Below are positions 11,638 to 24,247 of a stretch of DNA of 64,000 nucleotides, piece by piece. The notes beneath the pieces were generated by a model. That model saw only the letters and a program-made list of their open reading frames with translations, made no database searches and was not told the DNA's origin. The position numbers and the translations under genes were made by a program. The DNA comes from Primulina eburnea (Eukaryota > Streptophyta > Magnoliopsida > Lamiales > Gesneriaceae). Every line of letters begins with the position of its first letter. The first letter of the stretch is position 1. The DNA is taken from positions 2,736,885-2,800,884 of the forward strand of contig NC_133102.1 in NCBI RefSeq assembly GCF_022965805.1, in the 5' to 3' direction.

Positions 11638-13599
11638 CAAACGGGGGCTGACACTAATGAATGCGACTCTTCATCTGCAACGTCATACGATGCCGAGATG
11701 CGTTCAACGCTTTTTCCATTTCAGTTCTTGCCATTTTTAACACAGAAATATGACAGAATGGAACTTTTCCGAATATATGAAATGCCCACTTCGAATATTA
11801 ACAAATTTGGTAAAAATTCGAGATTATCACAAGCAAAAATTCAACCTTTAGCAGATGATAATAAAAAAGTGGCAGGATGAATTTTCCCAAGCTCTATACA
11901 ATAAGGATCAACAAATAGCTATTGGCCCCCGGCTGTAGAATCTTAAGCAAACAAAAATGTCATTTAATATTTTAGTGTGTTCTTGACGCTTGGATTTGGA
12001 AAGTCTGTACAAATACCTTGTCATCTATCGCTGCTATGAATAGAGAAAAGAGAAGGACTCCTACTTCAAGATTCCAGCGATGTGGCGGAGCCGAAGCAAC
12101 CGGTTTAATCACCCACATTGGTTTTGCTCGAATGAAAAATCAGTGCTTAATTCGTTTACAATTGATCTTCAACAAAGACGGGCCAACGATCATTAGTCCA
12201 ATCCAACAATACATAAATATGTCCCTATAAAAACATATCTTTTGGCACGAACGTTTTGGCTTGAGTATTTTTAGCTTAATTATGATAATTTGGAACAATT
12301 TATATTTTACAAAACATTTTATAACACTGTGAATCACTTCAAATAACCCCTTTACCGAAATTTGAGTAATTAAATAATTACGGTGATATAATTAGATGCA
12401 GATCTTACTATACAGTCGTAAGATGCAGTAATGAACATCATTACTACTGAAGTTGTTTATATGACAGATTTGTTTGCGTGACGTTCTATATGCTAAAAAA
12501 TAAAATTGAAAAATAAATTAAACTTCATTTTTTTAAAAGCAATTGCCATGCAATGTTTGGACTTGCAAGTATACCAACAGCTAACGCGTCACAGAAGTTT
12601 AGGGGACACAAAATTGACACTGATCTCCTTAGATTAACATGAAGTGAATGCAAAATCAATATGAGTATTCGGCTATCTAAGAAACTCACACAACCAAAAA
12701 CTGAAGTTTGATTGCCCCAACAAAGCTAAGGCGTCGCATGGTACCAGAGCATCAACATTGTTAATGATTAACAATAAGAAGGATAACGTTCAACTTAAGC
12801 TGCTGGAAAAATTTCGAAGTGAGCCAGAAATGTCTCTCTTGACCATCTCCTGTCACGGATTGTTTCGCTAATGATTAATGAGGATGCATGCTAGGGCCAT
12901 ATTTTTAACTTCACTCAGTGGAATCCATAGAACAATGCATTAAGGGCTTCGATGGAATCAAAACATTGCCTTGAAGTGAATAACCTGTCTTGGACACTAT
13001 ATAAGGATCTAGATGACATGGCTATTTTAAAAGTCTTGGCAAGAATAAATCAAGAAGAAAGCAAAACACAAGTGACATTTAGTGCATTTTCGTCATGATG
13101 CATAAGCCTTAACAATAACCAAACACATCAGCGGTGACTAAGATTCAAAAAACACTGAAACTTCGAAGAGCCAAGTAAATTGCATTTCTAGACGAACATA
13201 CGAATTCGACTCCAACAACAAAACCTCTAAAAATCCATAGTTAAGACTCAGATAAATAAAAAAAACAATATAAAAACCAATTCATTGCACACCAACAAAG
13301 TTCAAGAAAATATACAGAATCCACCGCCTTGCATATGAATTCTATACAACACTTACTGTACACACTGAAGAAGCCTTCAACACAAAATGTTTACAACAAC
13401 AGCATAAATCAACTCGTCCTGTGCTATCACACAGATTTGATTGTCATTGGTAAAAAAAAAAATCAACTTTACCAGCAAACGGCAAAAAGCCATAATTTGC
13501 GGTCGATTTGCATCCAAAATCTGCCAATGCATCTTATCTGTGTAATACAAAAACAAGACAAAAAAAACCTTGGATCTTTTTTCCAAATTTGTTCAGCTG
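11638..13599. other. Intergenic: NMNAT upstream region and phytolongin downstream region
   Basis: Moderately AT-rich and without recognisable coding content. The open frames here are short and lack family motifs. The part nearest 11638 should hold the NMNAT promoter and leader, and the part nearest 13599 the phytolongin 3' UTR. A TATA-like CTATATAAGG lies near 12998, but I could not tie it to a gene. Confidence 0.5.
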
Positions 13600-14409
13600 T
13601 CAGCGGTCAACGCATTTAAACCCACTGCAAACCCACAACCAAACTGCAAACAAGATGGTGCAAATGATCAGATCTAGGGACAAAACAATCCAAACTTGCT
13701 TTTTCCAAACATTCTTTGCCTTGTGATGGTTGTGGAGCCCCAATAATTCTGTAGAATAAACTCCATTCTTGTGCATAACAAGAGAAAATTCTCGGCCAGA
13801 TCCTATCCCATGATTTTCATTTTCTTCACAAACTCGGTTTTCTCCTTTTTCTGTGTTCATTCTTCCCTTTTCCTTGAATTCTCCGAACCACTTTTTCTTG
13901 ATCATCTTGAACCTCATGGCAGCATCCGAATTATGTCTTCCCACCGAACGGGACCCCGACCACAACATCCCGTTTGGGTTCATTCTCATCCCCCTGGGAG
14001 ACCCGAAGCCCTCAACGTCTGCGCCGAGAGCAGGACCTAGAAGTTGATGGAAAACCGGGTTAAATTCACCTTGAAAACAATGTGAGCTCAAATGCTCCAA
14101 CCTCTTTTTCCCCGGATCCCCATTAAAAACGTCCTCAAAAGACTCTCTCACGCTCTTCAAAAATGCCAAACCTTCCGAATTCTCTAATTTCACATCGAAA
14201 ATCGCGAAATATACGAAAGGGTCCTCGATCAAAAAAGAGTAGGTGCGGGAGCGGACGGTGTGGGAGAAGGTGGAATGAAAAGCCGGAGTCTTTTCCAAAC
14301 ATTTCGCGGCAAGAGCACCTAGGGTCTCGTCCCTGGAATTGAACTCCGCCAAAACGGTGGTGCCCTTCGCAATGCAGGCGTAGTGTAGCACATCCGGATA
14401 CAGCACCAT
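13600..14409 (-). CDS. PHYL1.1: Phytolongin (longin-domain, tail-anchored R-SNARE-like protein)
   Basis: Single exon, 269 residues, starting at the ATG at 14409 (MVLYPDVLHYACIAKG); the upstream extension has no ATG. Residues 1 to about 115 form a longin domain with the typical VLAEF, CLEKTP and YFAIFD stretches. A plant-specific middle region with VFHQLLGPALG and NPNGMLW follows in place of a SNARE helix. A C-terminal transmembrane anchor (VWIVLSLDLIICTILFAVWL) comes just before a short tail. Phytolongins derive from VAMP7-type SNAREs and sit on secretory-pathway membranes; lack of the SNARE motif is normal for the family. The absence of introns also fits. Confidence 0.92.
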   Translation of the reverse strand: MVLYPDVLHYACIAKGTTVLAEFNSRDETLGALAAKCLEKTPAFHSTFSHTVRSRTYSFLIEDPFVYFAIFDVKLENSEGLAFLKSVRESFEDVFNGDPGKKRLEHLSSHCFQGEFNPVFHQLLGPALGADVEGFGSPRGMRMNPNGMLWSGSRSVGRHNSDAAMRFKMIKKKWFGEFKEKGRMNTEKGENRVCEENENHGIGSGREFSLVMHKNGVYSTELLGLHNHHKAKNVWKKQVWIVLSLDLIICTILFAVWLWVCSGFKCVDR

Positions 14410-16086
14410 CGTACAAATCCAATGCAACCCTTAATACCCCAAAAATATTTCTTATTTCGTAATCCCCTTTTCGTTTCTATTCCTGAAAAAGGAAAATCCA
14501 ATTGGATGGTTGCTTCAAGTACGTATACAATTGTGGGTTTATCGAAATCGACCCCTTTGAGGTAGGGCAACATGCGGGAACGTCGTCAAAAACGCCGAAA
14601 GAAACAACTCTAGGGATTGGGAGAAGTCGCTTCAGCCGCCGGAAAAGGAGAAGCCTCGAACAACTTCTCCATTGGCTGGCGTGGGCTGGTGGGGACGGTG
14701 CGATCTTATCAGGAATTATTTCTCTCTTATTTTAATTAAAATATATTTTTATAATTATCTTTAAATGTATTCAAAGCAATCCATAAATTTTTTAATTTAC
14801 AATAATTTATTCATTTCTAATAATAATATATTACATGAAAACATATTGATAGAAATTACATGAAAACATATGGATAGAACTTCGAAGAGTACCTGAGTTT
14901 GGTCCACCATAATCCATAATAACCGGATTGATTGTGAGTTATCACATAATTTGTATTTGAATATTTAATTTAAGCTCATAAAATAAGGATTGATACAAAT
15001 CAGTATTATAATCTCTTAAACAAATACAATTTCAAAACTAAAAAAAACAACTAAACTTGAAGAAATAAAATATCAATATTATTATGTATATACAAATCAG
15101 TAGGAGTTTAAATATCATGGAACTTTAAAATAAAATATGCTGGAATTTGTATCAAAACTAAGAAAATGTTGGTTTATTTCATTTTACTCATGTGGGTATT
15201 ACCCTCGTAATAAGATGGATGACCAATATTTTCCCATGTATATATATGATACACTTTTTTTTTTAAAATTGTATGTGTGACAAGATCTTATCCGTTGAAA
15301 TTAAGTGAGGATAGTGCCCACATAAACAGGATCTCATTAACCTGAGTTGCAGGGAGTTATCAGAGTTTGTGCGATGTCTATATTGTCTCTTTTTATTTAT
15401 GTCGATTAATTATTTTTCTTCACTTTTCTCATTATCCACGATCTTCTCGTTTTCGAGCGTTTCTTTATTTATTCCAACGCTTTAAATTCATGAGCTTCTT
15501 TTTAACTTGTTTGTTGATATAAATTCATGGGCTGATGAGATAGCTAATTGTGCTTGCATAATTTTAGCCCAAACACAATGATTTGAGATTCCAATTATAT
15601 TAATAGAATTTGTTTTAAGTTTAAATTTACCAGGTTTTGGAAATCCAATAGGATTTTAAAAATGTAAATGGAGATTTTGTTAGCCTAAATCTAAGCAGAA
15701 ACAAATTATATTGGTAATTTATGACGCATTTGGATTGAATATTTAAAATTCATAATTTTGAATTTATTTAGAAAACTTAAATATATATCCCCGTAGTCAT
15801 ACTGAATTTCAAATTTCACCTTTTTAAAAAATATATTAATTCATGTTCAAAAAAATATATATATTAATTCAAGAAACAAATATCAGGTGATTTTTCGAAC
15901 GCACAAAAAACGTACTCATCGGCTATGTCTATCATACAAGGAAATGTTCATAAATTATAACAGCAGCAACACAAAACTGGAACTGAATCACTAGGCAGAC
16001 ACGGAAAACCGAAGCAATCATCCGCCAATTTTATTTGTGTAATTCTACTTAGTGACATGATAGAAATTTGAACAATATCTTCAGTC
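14410..16086. other. Intergenic: phytolongin promoter side and TAP46 downstream region
   Basis: AT-rich from about 14720 onward, without coding signals. The first 250 bp (14410-14700) are richer in GC and probably hold the phytolongin leader and core promoter. No transposon ends are clear. Confidence 0.5.
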
Positions 16087-18974
16087 TTAGCCACAGGGTG
16101 TGAGCTTCTTATTGCCTGCACCACGAGGGTTGTCGTCTTTCCAGTCGTCCCACACCCTTGCCTTCTCTTGTGCCGCGTCATCATCTTCCTCATCGTCCTC
16201 GCCTGGTTTTGACTGACGATTATCCTTATACCATGATGAGTTCGCTTCTTCCATGAGCTTTGCATTATTCTCTTGCCATTTGTTCATAATATTCATCTCC
16301 TTCAACCCAGCTTCTTCGATACTCATAGTTGGCATTCTGTAAATGCGAACCATATTTATTTATTTATTTTTCCTTAAGTGCGTGTTCAAAGCGAAGAGTC
16401 GGGTGAGTTTTGAGTTATTAAGACTAGCAGCAGCATACCTGTGATGAGGTTGGAAAACCTGGGCTGCCATTCTCTCTCTCTCGCTTGTTGGGTTTTTGGA
16501 AACAAGGCTAGCGGGTCCGAATATCATAGGTTGGTGCTTGTGCTCGTGAAACTGTGACACCTTTGCTCGACCTTCTAAAACATCTTGAGCAAAAGTAGCA
16601 CATGTAATAGGAGTTGCAGGTTTAGTATATCGAGCCCTTGCCGCAGCATCACGATGCCAGGATTCAGCTTTGTGGGTGCGCTCATTAAGAGTAGATTGTG
16701 AATAGTTGCCGTCCCCTTCCTATAAAAGGCGTAGTATCACTTGCACACAGAACATAATTGTGAAAGTTGAATATGGTATATGAAATAAACACAGAGTAGA
16801 GGATTCAGGTCACGCGAGGAAAACAATAAAATGTAGTATCGAAGCAACCATGAACTTGACAACAGGAGGATTCAGGTCACGCGAGGAAAACAATAAAATG
16901 TAGTATCGAAGCAACCATGAACTTGACAACAGAAGGCCGGGGAAGCACCTATACAGTAGTCACATTGTAAGAGAACTGAAGGGAACAGAAGGAAATGTTG
17001 CCAGACCCGTGGCATATAATTTCATGAAAGAACGCATTCCCAAGACGATGCATGAACAAGATAGAAAGAAAATATATTACCGACTACATACCTTGGACTG
17101 GTTCTCCTTTACAGCTAAGAGCATTTCTTCCTCTTTCTTAAGCATCTCCGACAAATCAAACGACTGTTATAGGCATGTGAGTAAGCACCAAGGAAACAAA
17201 AGAAAGAAGTTAAAAATACAAAGGACAATCTCCAAAGATCAGAAACATCCAGACCAACCTTACATAGTGCCAAGGAGATGGTGGTTATCCACGCCTGCAG
17301 GCATGTAACCAAACAATCATCATTATGATCCATGCAATGGTATGGAGGGAAGGGGAGGAACAAATCAAAACAATGGTTCTTAATTGAGCAGTGTCATTGA
17401 GGGATGCCTTTTAGAATTAGCGCATTGATTTCAACAATTTTGACAACAATCAGGGAAAAATGTGTTTCAACAAACAATTTAACATGTTTATGCTTCAAAA
17501 TAGGATAGAAAAGCACGTATCAGATGGTGACAGGCAATTGCGAGGGTGAATTTTCCTCATAATACTGACACAAAGGAAAAATAAATGACCAGCAAAAAAT
17601 AAACCTTAAAGCCAAAAGAAAGTGCTGGTGTTAAAAAGAGGTGAATTCTCAGTCCAGATATGTCTGTTCAAGTTACTACGAACATAAAAAGGTGAATTCT
17701 CCTCTTTAACATGATTCAGAGCAGCGACATAGATTGGCCACATGTATTCTAATTACAAGCAGCAGTGAAATGTGCATCATAAAATTGTATATTATATGCT
17801 TTTGGCATTAAGAAGAGCCAGGAGACACAGTGTAACTCACGCTAGAAACCTATTCTATAAAGAACATCACATTAGTTAAATGAATTCTCAATAAACAACT
17901 TACTTCCCTTTCCTCTTCTCCGTCATCATCCTCTAAATCTTGTTCCCCCCTCTCTATGGGAGTAGATAGTGCAGATGCTCTAGCTGAGCGCCCACGACGT
18001 TCCTTCCGTTCCTTTATTTCAAGCAATTTAGACTCAGCCGCTTTTGTGCGTTTGAACCGAGCAATCTGAAGTAAATCCCAAGTATTAGATGCAGAGGAGT
18101 ACTCACTTATTCAAAAAATGGAACTATGAAGTTCAATGAAACATGTCCGAGGAAGAATGCCAACCTTCTTAGCTCTTTGATCAGCAGATGAATTGCTCCT
18201 TGATTGCATAGATGATTCCAGTTCATCTTCTGGTACTAGCTCCATAGCTTCACAAAATGAAATAAATTCCTAGAACATGGCCAAATGAAAATTCGACATT
18301 CAAAAAATTATCGATAGCTTCCTTGAGCACATGGCCTTATCGTGTGACCAAAATCTAAAACTAGTACCTTTAACTTGGCTAGTGAAGCTTTAAGAATCTG
18401 AATCCGGTTCTCCTGTGAATTTTTTTCTGTTAGCTCACCGAGATAATATGGAACCTGCATCAAAGACCATGAGTTAAATACTTTTAAATGATAACTTTCA
18501 GACAAGACCAATACATCAGATTATCAAAGAATCGAAAATCAGCTCACGTTTTTTTTATCACATTTGCAAGAAAGTGGGTTTAAAGATTAAAGCGGAAAAC
18601 AAAACCAGAACATTCATCCATTTACATTACTTTGCCTGTCATGAAGATTAAAAAAATATTCAACACCTACAAGAAGATATTTGAGGTTGTTAGTACTGAT
18701 ATCATCCTTCGTCTCATTAGATGAAAACAAGCCCAACTTTCCAATCATATCCTCGCATTTCCTCAAAAGCTCGCAACCGTTTCTCACAGTTTCCTGACAA
18801 TAATTATTAAAAATGAAACATATACATGAAATCATACTCAAAGGAAAAGATAGCAGAATATAACACACATCTAATACACAGTCACTCTAAAACCTGTTCG
18901 ATTGAAGAATCGGAGGCGATTTGGTGAATCTTTTGAGCCTGCTCGAATAGAATTGGCAACGTAATGTCCTCCAT
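16087..18974 (-). CDS. TAP46: PP2A-associated regulatory protein TAP46 (TAP42/IGBP1 homologue)
   Basis: Nine exons: 18974-18894, 18793-18671, 18454-18368, 18269-18165, 18065-17904, 17294-17259, 17163-17092, 16719-16439 and 16336-16087; 1,197 nt, 398 residues, close to the Arabidopsis protein length. The N-terminus (MEDITLPILFEQAQKIHQ) starts the helical TAP42 domain, where VPYYLGEL and the basic IARFKRTKAAE segment are typical. The C-terminus carries the conserved MPTMSIEEAGLKEM, the acidic block, AQEKARVWDDWKDDNPRG and the terminal KKLTPCG. TAP46 binds catalytic subunits of PP2A, PP4 and PP6 and acts downstream of TOR kinase. Exon 6 is only 36 nt. Intron 7 holds a recent tandem repeat. Confidence 0.95.
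16799..16932. repeat. 67-bp tandem duplication in TAP46 intron 7
   Basis: AGGATTCAGGTCACGCGAGG...GAACTTGACAACAG occurs twice in a row (16799-16865 and 16866-16932) with no difference that I can see, so the duplication is recent. Confidence 0.9.
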
Positions 18975-19575
18975 CTGTAATTCCACAAAGCTGATTAGGT
19001 TTGTTACTCAAGTTCTGAAAGCGAATTTCAATCAGAGAAGATTTCAGAACTTTGTGTATGTGACTAAATAATCTAAACTCGAAACCAGCAAGAATAAAAA
19101 AAGATTATGCTTAAAAAGATAAATTAAATAATTAGCGAGATACCTTGAGGAAATTGGGAAAAAGAGAGAACAAAGGCAGACGAGGGTTTGGCGCACGTAC
19201 CAGGATTGAGAATTGATATGAGAATTTCAATTTCCAACCATCTGAAGACTGAAGCTGTCGTTTTTTACTTTCTTTGTTTTTTTATTTTATTTGTGTAATT
19301 GATGGGCTTAGAGAAAAATTGAGCTACCTATATATATAAAAAAAAATTGATAATCTAGCCCAGCCCACACTATTCATACGTATTGCCGATATTTTCTTGA
19401 GCAAATACCAATTTAAAATTTCTTTGTAAAAAAATCAAATACCATTTTAATTTGACTATGTGCATATATATTAAAAAAATTCAAAGTAAAATATATTTTT
19501 TTTTTGAAAAAAATATAGAGATTCAAAGATACAAATTGTGTATGTGGCCATGTGCGATTGTGTCTAATCATTGTT

Positions 19576-19752
19576 GACAAAAAAATTGCGTGGAACAGTC
19601 TCACAGATCGTATTTTGTGAGATTGATATCTGTAATCCATGAAAAAATATTAATTTTTTATGTTAAAAGTACTACTTTTTATGTGAATATCGGTAAGATT
19701 AACTCGTCTCAAAAATAAAGATTCATGAGACCGTCTCACAATAGACCTACTC
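19576..19752 (+). mobile_element. MULE-like MITE copy 2, orientation A
   Basis: Starts GACAAAAAAATTG and ends GACCTACTC. It is flanked by ATCATTGTT (19567-19575) and ATCATCGTT (19753-19761), an 8/9 match expected of an old 9-bp target-site duplication. It lies in the upstream region of TAP46. Confidence 0.85.
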
Positions 19753-19831
19753 ATCATCGTTTCATCATAAATTGTACATATAATAAAATTCATCAATTAT
19801 GATCGAATATTATTTCAATAAATAATAATAA

Positions 19832-19835
<4 letters not shown>

Positions 19836-19866
<31 letters not shown>
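19836..19866. repeat. (TA)n microsatellite
   Basis: About 30 bp of alternating TA. Confidence 0.9.
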
Positions 19867-19870
<4 letters not shown>

Positions 19871-20224
19871 TTCTGTAGAATTTTTTATTCAAATGATCTT
19901 TTGAAATATTACATCTTTTAATTTATGGAATTTTTAATTTTGCACATCGGCCCCAATCGAGACCCACAAAACATAAAATTTTTTAGAGATATTACTAATT
20001 TATTAAGTATTCATTTATAGAGATTTTCCTATAATATGATTATTGTAGTACTTCTCGTCACCCGCCCAACGTTCTGAAACCTTTGACAATTCCATATTAA
20101 GACGTATTTATCATCAAGAAACATAATAGGCATTCGTACTGATTATCAGCCAATATCAGTATACAATAACAAGTTCATCTACCATGAAGGCACAAAGTTT
20201 TTAAACAACACGACATAATCCATA

Positions 20225-21823
20225 TTACAATGTCATTCCTTGCCCAAATTCTTCAATGGTCTTTGAAGCAAGCGTAAGAACGTCAAGAAAAGCACTGTAT
20301 GACGCACGGAGAACCTCGCTTCAACTGCCACGAATGCCTGTGCATTAAATGAAGAAGGATGTAATAGCCCTCTTCAATTCAAACTTCTTCCAGCAAGAAA
20401 AGGTGAAAGGAAAAAAAGAAGAAGAAAATTTATATTCTATGTGACTTTGGTAGTCCATTATGTTTATGCACGAGGACTCCATAGTTGAGCCACATGCATC
20501 TTGCATAAAATTTTCAAGTGTAAATCAAAATGCACGTGAACACTATCACCAATCTTTCAAACAATTATTTACTAAATCATGTCCACCTGTCCTTGTGTCT
20601 AAATCTTTCACCCATCATAGCACACATATCTGTGCGATACAGCACACAAAACGACTTAGACAGATACTTTGTAAACAACATAGTAAAAGCTATGAAAAGA
20701 AGAGGCATCACATAGAGGAAAGAAACTTACACCGAAAGCTTCCCATTGGAGACTAACATATGTCTTTTCACCTTGTCAGGTTGTAACTGTTATCACAAAC
20801 AACTAATTGTCTCAATCTGAATATATTTAAAGCTTGAACATAGACTTTGAAGCAGAGATGATATGCAATGTTACCTCCTCATCAACTGCCAATGCAGTAT
20901 AGACAATTCGAGCAATTTCCTCAGACCCATAATCTACTTCCAAATTGCTGCAAACAACTCTTGAAGTTAAATTACAATCATGATGCACTTCATGTATTGA
21001 TATATTGGATAATAAATAGTCGGCGATGCCATGAAACAGGCACTGTCTGCATGACCCGGCATACATAATATTCCCATTCAAAGGATCCAAATAAAACAGA
21101 AAATAGGTGCACAATAATAAAAGAAATATTTATGCTTTAAACAGTGAGGTTATTAACTTAAAAGCAACAGATATTTTTGAGCTAATTTTAGCTCATTTCC
21201 CGATCAATTATCTACAGCCTTAGGCCGTTCTGGCAATGCAAACTGCTTTCTTTGATCCACTGTGAAGACAACGGGATCAAAAACCTTAATCCATTGCTTT
21301 GGTCTTAATACAAGGTTGAAAAACAAAATAAAGTGGTTATTTTTCTACATGAATAAATCGTCAAAATAATGCGTGAATGTTCGGAGTCATTGTTTATTGT
21401 CATATACTTCTCAAGAAAAGTGAGGATTCTGGGGGTGGGTTAATTCAATATTTAGCAGAAATCTCCGAAGCCCGTAAGTGGTGACAATTACCCCGAATAT
21501 TCATCAAATCACATGGCACACAATCAGAAAGCGACCAAACCCCCCACCAAATTCAAGAACATCAACAGCACGCCAAAGAACAACTTTCTGCAATACTAAC
21601 TAATTGGATCGAAAACCTTCCATTATTCACACATGAAGCTCCGAAAGAAGAAAAATTAGATGCTCAGAAAATGTCACATCAGAAATCACATTCAGAACCG
21701 TAGGTGCCGATAAAACAAATCCCATAAACCTCAAAATACAGATACACAGAGCACACACAAGGTTAAGAAAACTGACCAGCTAAATTCCCATTTGCTTGGA
21801 GAGATAGAAGCTGTTGTTTCCAT
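20225..21823 (-). pseudogene. PCC1: KEOPS/EKC complex subunit PCC1 homologue with disrupted last exon
   Basis: Exons 1-3 are intact: 21823-21777 (METTASISPSKWEFS), 20947-20875 (NLEVDYGSEEIARIVYTALAVDEE) and 20786-20731 (LQPDKVKRHMLVSNGKLSV). They match the small Pcc1 subunit of the KEOPS complex, which makes the t6A37 modification of tRNA. The last exon (about 20337-20225) still encodes recognisable pieces, FVAVEARF and then LRASYSAFLDVLTLASKTIEEFG before a TAA, but they lie in different frames. Joining exon 3 to the exon 4 acceptor in the expected phase meets a stop, and EARF and LRAS are offset by one base. An alternative donor one codon-part earlier keeps the frame only as far as EARF. The locus is either a recently inactivated gene or carries one or two single-base sequence errors. 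Confidence 0.75.
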
Positions 21824-22099
21824 ATCTCAAAAGCACAGCGAACGAGCTACTTCGGAAATTAATATATGGTGGAAAGAAAGATACAATTCCTGTGTCTGTC
21901 TGTGCTGGAACCTTTCTTGGATGCCTAGGTCACCGAGGTATGTTTGGTGGGATTGAGGTTCTTTTTCGAGTTGGACCTCTGTTTATATGGAAATCAAACG
22001 GGCCGTAACTTTTTTGAAAGAATTGATTTAAAACTTGTATGTAATCGCTTATTGCAAGTGTTTTTCAGGTTTACGTATAATTTTTAAATATTTCATTAA

Positions 22100-22130
22100 T
22101 TAGAACTATATATATATATATATATATATA
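22100..22130. repeat. (TA)n microsatellite
   Basis: Alternating TA tract between the PCC1 start and the next gene's 3' end. Confidence 0.85.
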
Positions 22131-22495
22131 ATTTCATAAAAAAATTTGTAAGTTGAGGGGGCTGCAATTTGCAAGATTATGAATAAAAAAAAATTATTAC
22201 TGGAAATAAGAACTGATATAGTGAAACATAGAAAGCAAGTTGATAACATTATGTTTAACAAATATAGTTACATCCATATATTTGCAACACAAGCATAGGT
22301 AGTAATTCTAAACATGTATGTACAAAATGGCCACTTTTTTCCCATTACAAGCCAAACGAGACCAATTCCCCAAGCAAGCCAAACATATGAACAACCACAC
22401 TCCATATCATCTATACACAGTGATATTACCCAACATCCACATCCGTATGTTACATATTAGTGACAAAGAAACTGGATTTACACAGAATCCATGGT

Positions 22496-24247
22496 TTAGA
22501 AAGCTGAAAAAAGCCATCCGATGGTCCAACCGACAAGCAAACCAGTACCAACGAGGCTCAATCCTAGTGCGAAAGCAAAAGCACGGTTGCATATGCAACA
22601 CCCACCTTTACCCAGCTTCTTTTTTCTGATCTTGTGTCTGTTCTTTCCCAATACCATGTTTTTAACTGATGGGAGGTGACTTTTACTCGCATGTTCAAAG
22701 CAAAGTGTCTCGATTTTCAAAATTCGGATCCACTGCTTATAAGCAAACAGGTAAGATGCCTGTCTGAAAAAAAGTTCGATTATGTGGCCCTTCTCGTCAC
22801 AAGCATCCTGTGCTAACTTCTCAGCTTCTCTTGCACGTGTTTGAGAATGGCAGAGTGCCTCTAAAAGCTGATTTTTGTTGAGGTCAAAACTTTCTTGTCC
22901 CAAGGTAACTGATGAATCGACTTCGATTGTACCCAAGTTGCCATTGCTGTAGGACGACCGAGAAATATATTACCAAGTTAGTAACTAACATGGATAACAA
23001 GGTGGCAAAAAGAAAAAAAAAATCACCTTCAATTTCTTTCTCACGATTCAATTCGTGCATGGGAAGAGGGCGGGAGGTGCTTTTCAAATTGCAATTATTA
23101 ACTCAGCGACAGATCAGTATTGGCTTGAACAACACTCGAAAGTTTTCTAAAAAACGATATACATAAAACCTGGCGCAAAAAAAAATCGAAGTAAAATGTA
23201 ATTATACATGTCAAGCGTGAGTCTGAGTCAGACTCCATGTCATATGATCAATTTCCTTTTCCCCATACATAATTTCTACCGTCCCCTCTTTTAATCTACC
23301 CATACATTTTAGGCAGGCAATGAACCATACACCAATCTAGACCAGTAAGAGTAAATACCAAGTCATCAAACTTCTAACCGCAGATCTAACTTCACACTAA
23401 AGTAAAAAGGGGCAAACATTGTCACCTCAAATGTAAATTTCCTGAGTCATTACCTGAATGTTCCATCCGAATCTTGAACTGTACACTCCACTAATCCTGC
23501 ATCTTTTCCTTGAGAACAGTCGGCCACACACAAAACCTTCGCCTTTGTATTTGCCATTTGTTCTTTTACCTGGTCAAAACAGCTTACAAAATTATCTGAC
23601 CCCTTCTCAAAATGCAAGGCCTGAGGTTCTGAAAGATCACGAGTTCTGATGTGGGAAGATGACCTCCAAGAAATAAAGGATGCTACGTCATCTTTATCAG
23701 CTGAATGCCACCATGGTTCAATCTTCATAAATTCGCTACACTGAGAATCCAGATCAGAGCAATTTTTCTCTGGCTGTTCACGGTTCAAGTACATTAAATT
23801 AGCATTTGAGTGCCAGGACTCTTTCAAGTCCTTGCTCATTGGCACCCTTTCAAAACTCTCATCAGCAATGGGCTCAAGTTCCTGCAACCAACTATCTTGA
23901 TTGCTTTTGGCATTAGAACAACAATTCTCTGATGGCTTGTCCAAACAACAAGAACCGGAATTTTTGGAAAAGGTTGCACAATATTCCTCAATAAGCTGGT
24001 TCTCTTCCCTTACTTTTGCATTTTCATCAACATTCCAAGCACTCATAAGTGTGACATCCGGTTCCGACACGTTTGTTTGGTCACAGGAATAAATTTTCCC
24101 AATATTTTCATGGTTTAACAACAATTTGTTGCCATGCAAAAAATCTTGACTTGAAGATTTACATGTACAAGGCATTTGATCCCAGAAAAAACCATATGAC
24201 TTATTGACTGACTCATCGGCATTGTCACGTGATAATGGTTTCAACAT
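22496..24247 (-). CDS. Plant protein of unknown function with coiled coil and C-terminal membrane anchor
   Basis: Two coding exons, 24247-23454 and 22946-22496; 1,245 nt, 414 residues, with frame kept across the intron (GTF|SNGNLG). The first exon is long, polar and rich in Ser, Asn, Cys and acidic residues, with no domain I recognise. The second encodes a helical, probably coiled-coil stretch (LNKNQLLEALCHSQTRAREA, then EKGHIIELFFRQASYLFAYK), a basic segment with KIRKKKLGKGGCC, and a hydrophobic C-terminal helix (AFAFALGLSLVGTGLLVGW) ending at the terminus. That layout suggests a tail-anchored membrane protein. I chose the ATG at 24247; the frame stays open two codons further but without an ATG. 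A 5' UTR intron may lie upstream (to about 25300). I have no function to assign. Confidence 0.82.

Noticed and set aside
12018..12230. 70-codon plus-strand frame upstream of NMNAT
   Set aside because: No motif, and it overlaps the probable NMNAT promoter or leader.
13771..14047. Plus-strand frames across the phytolongin gene
   Set aside because: Shadow frames of a single-exon gene whose minus-strand product has a clear longin domain and anchor.
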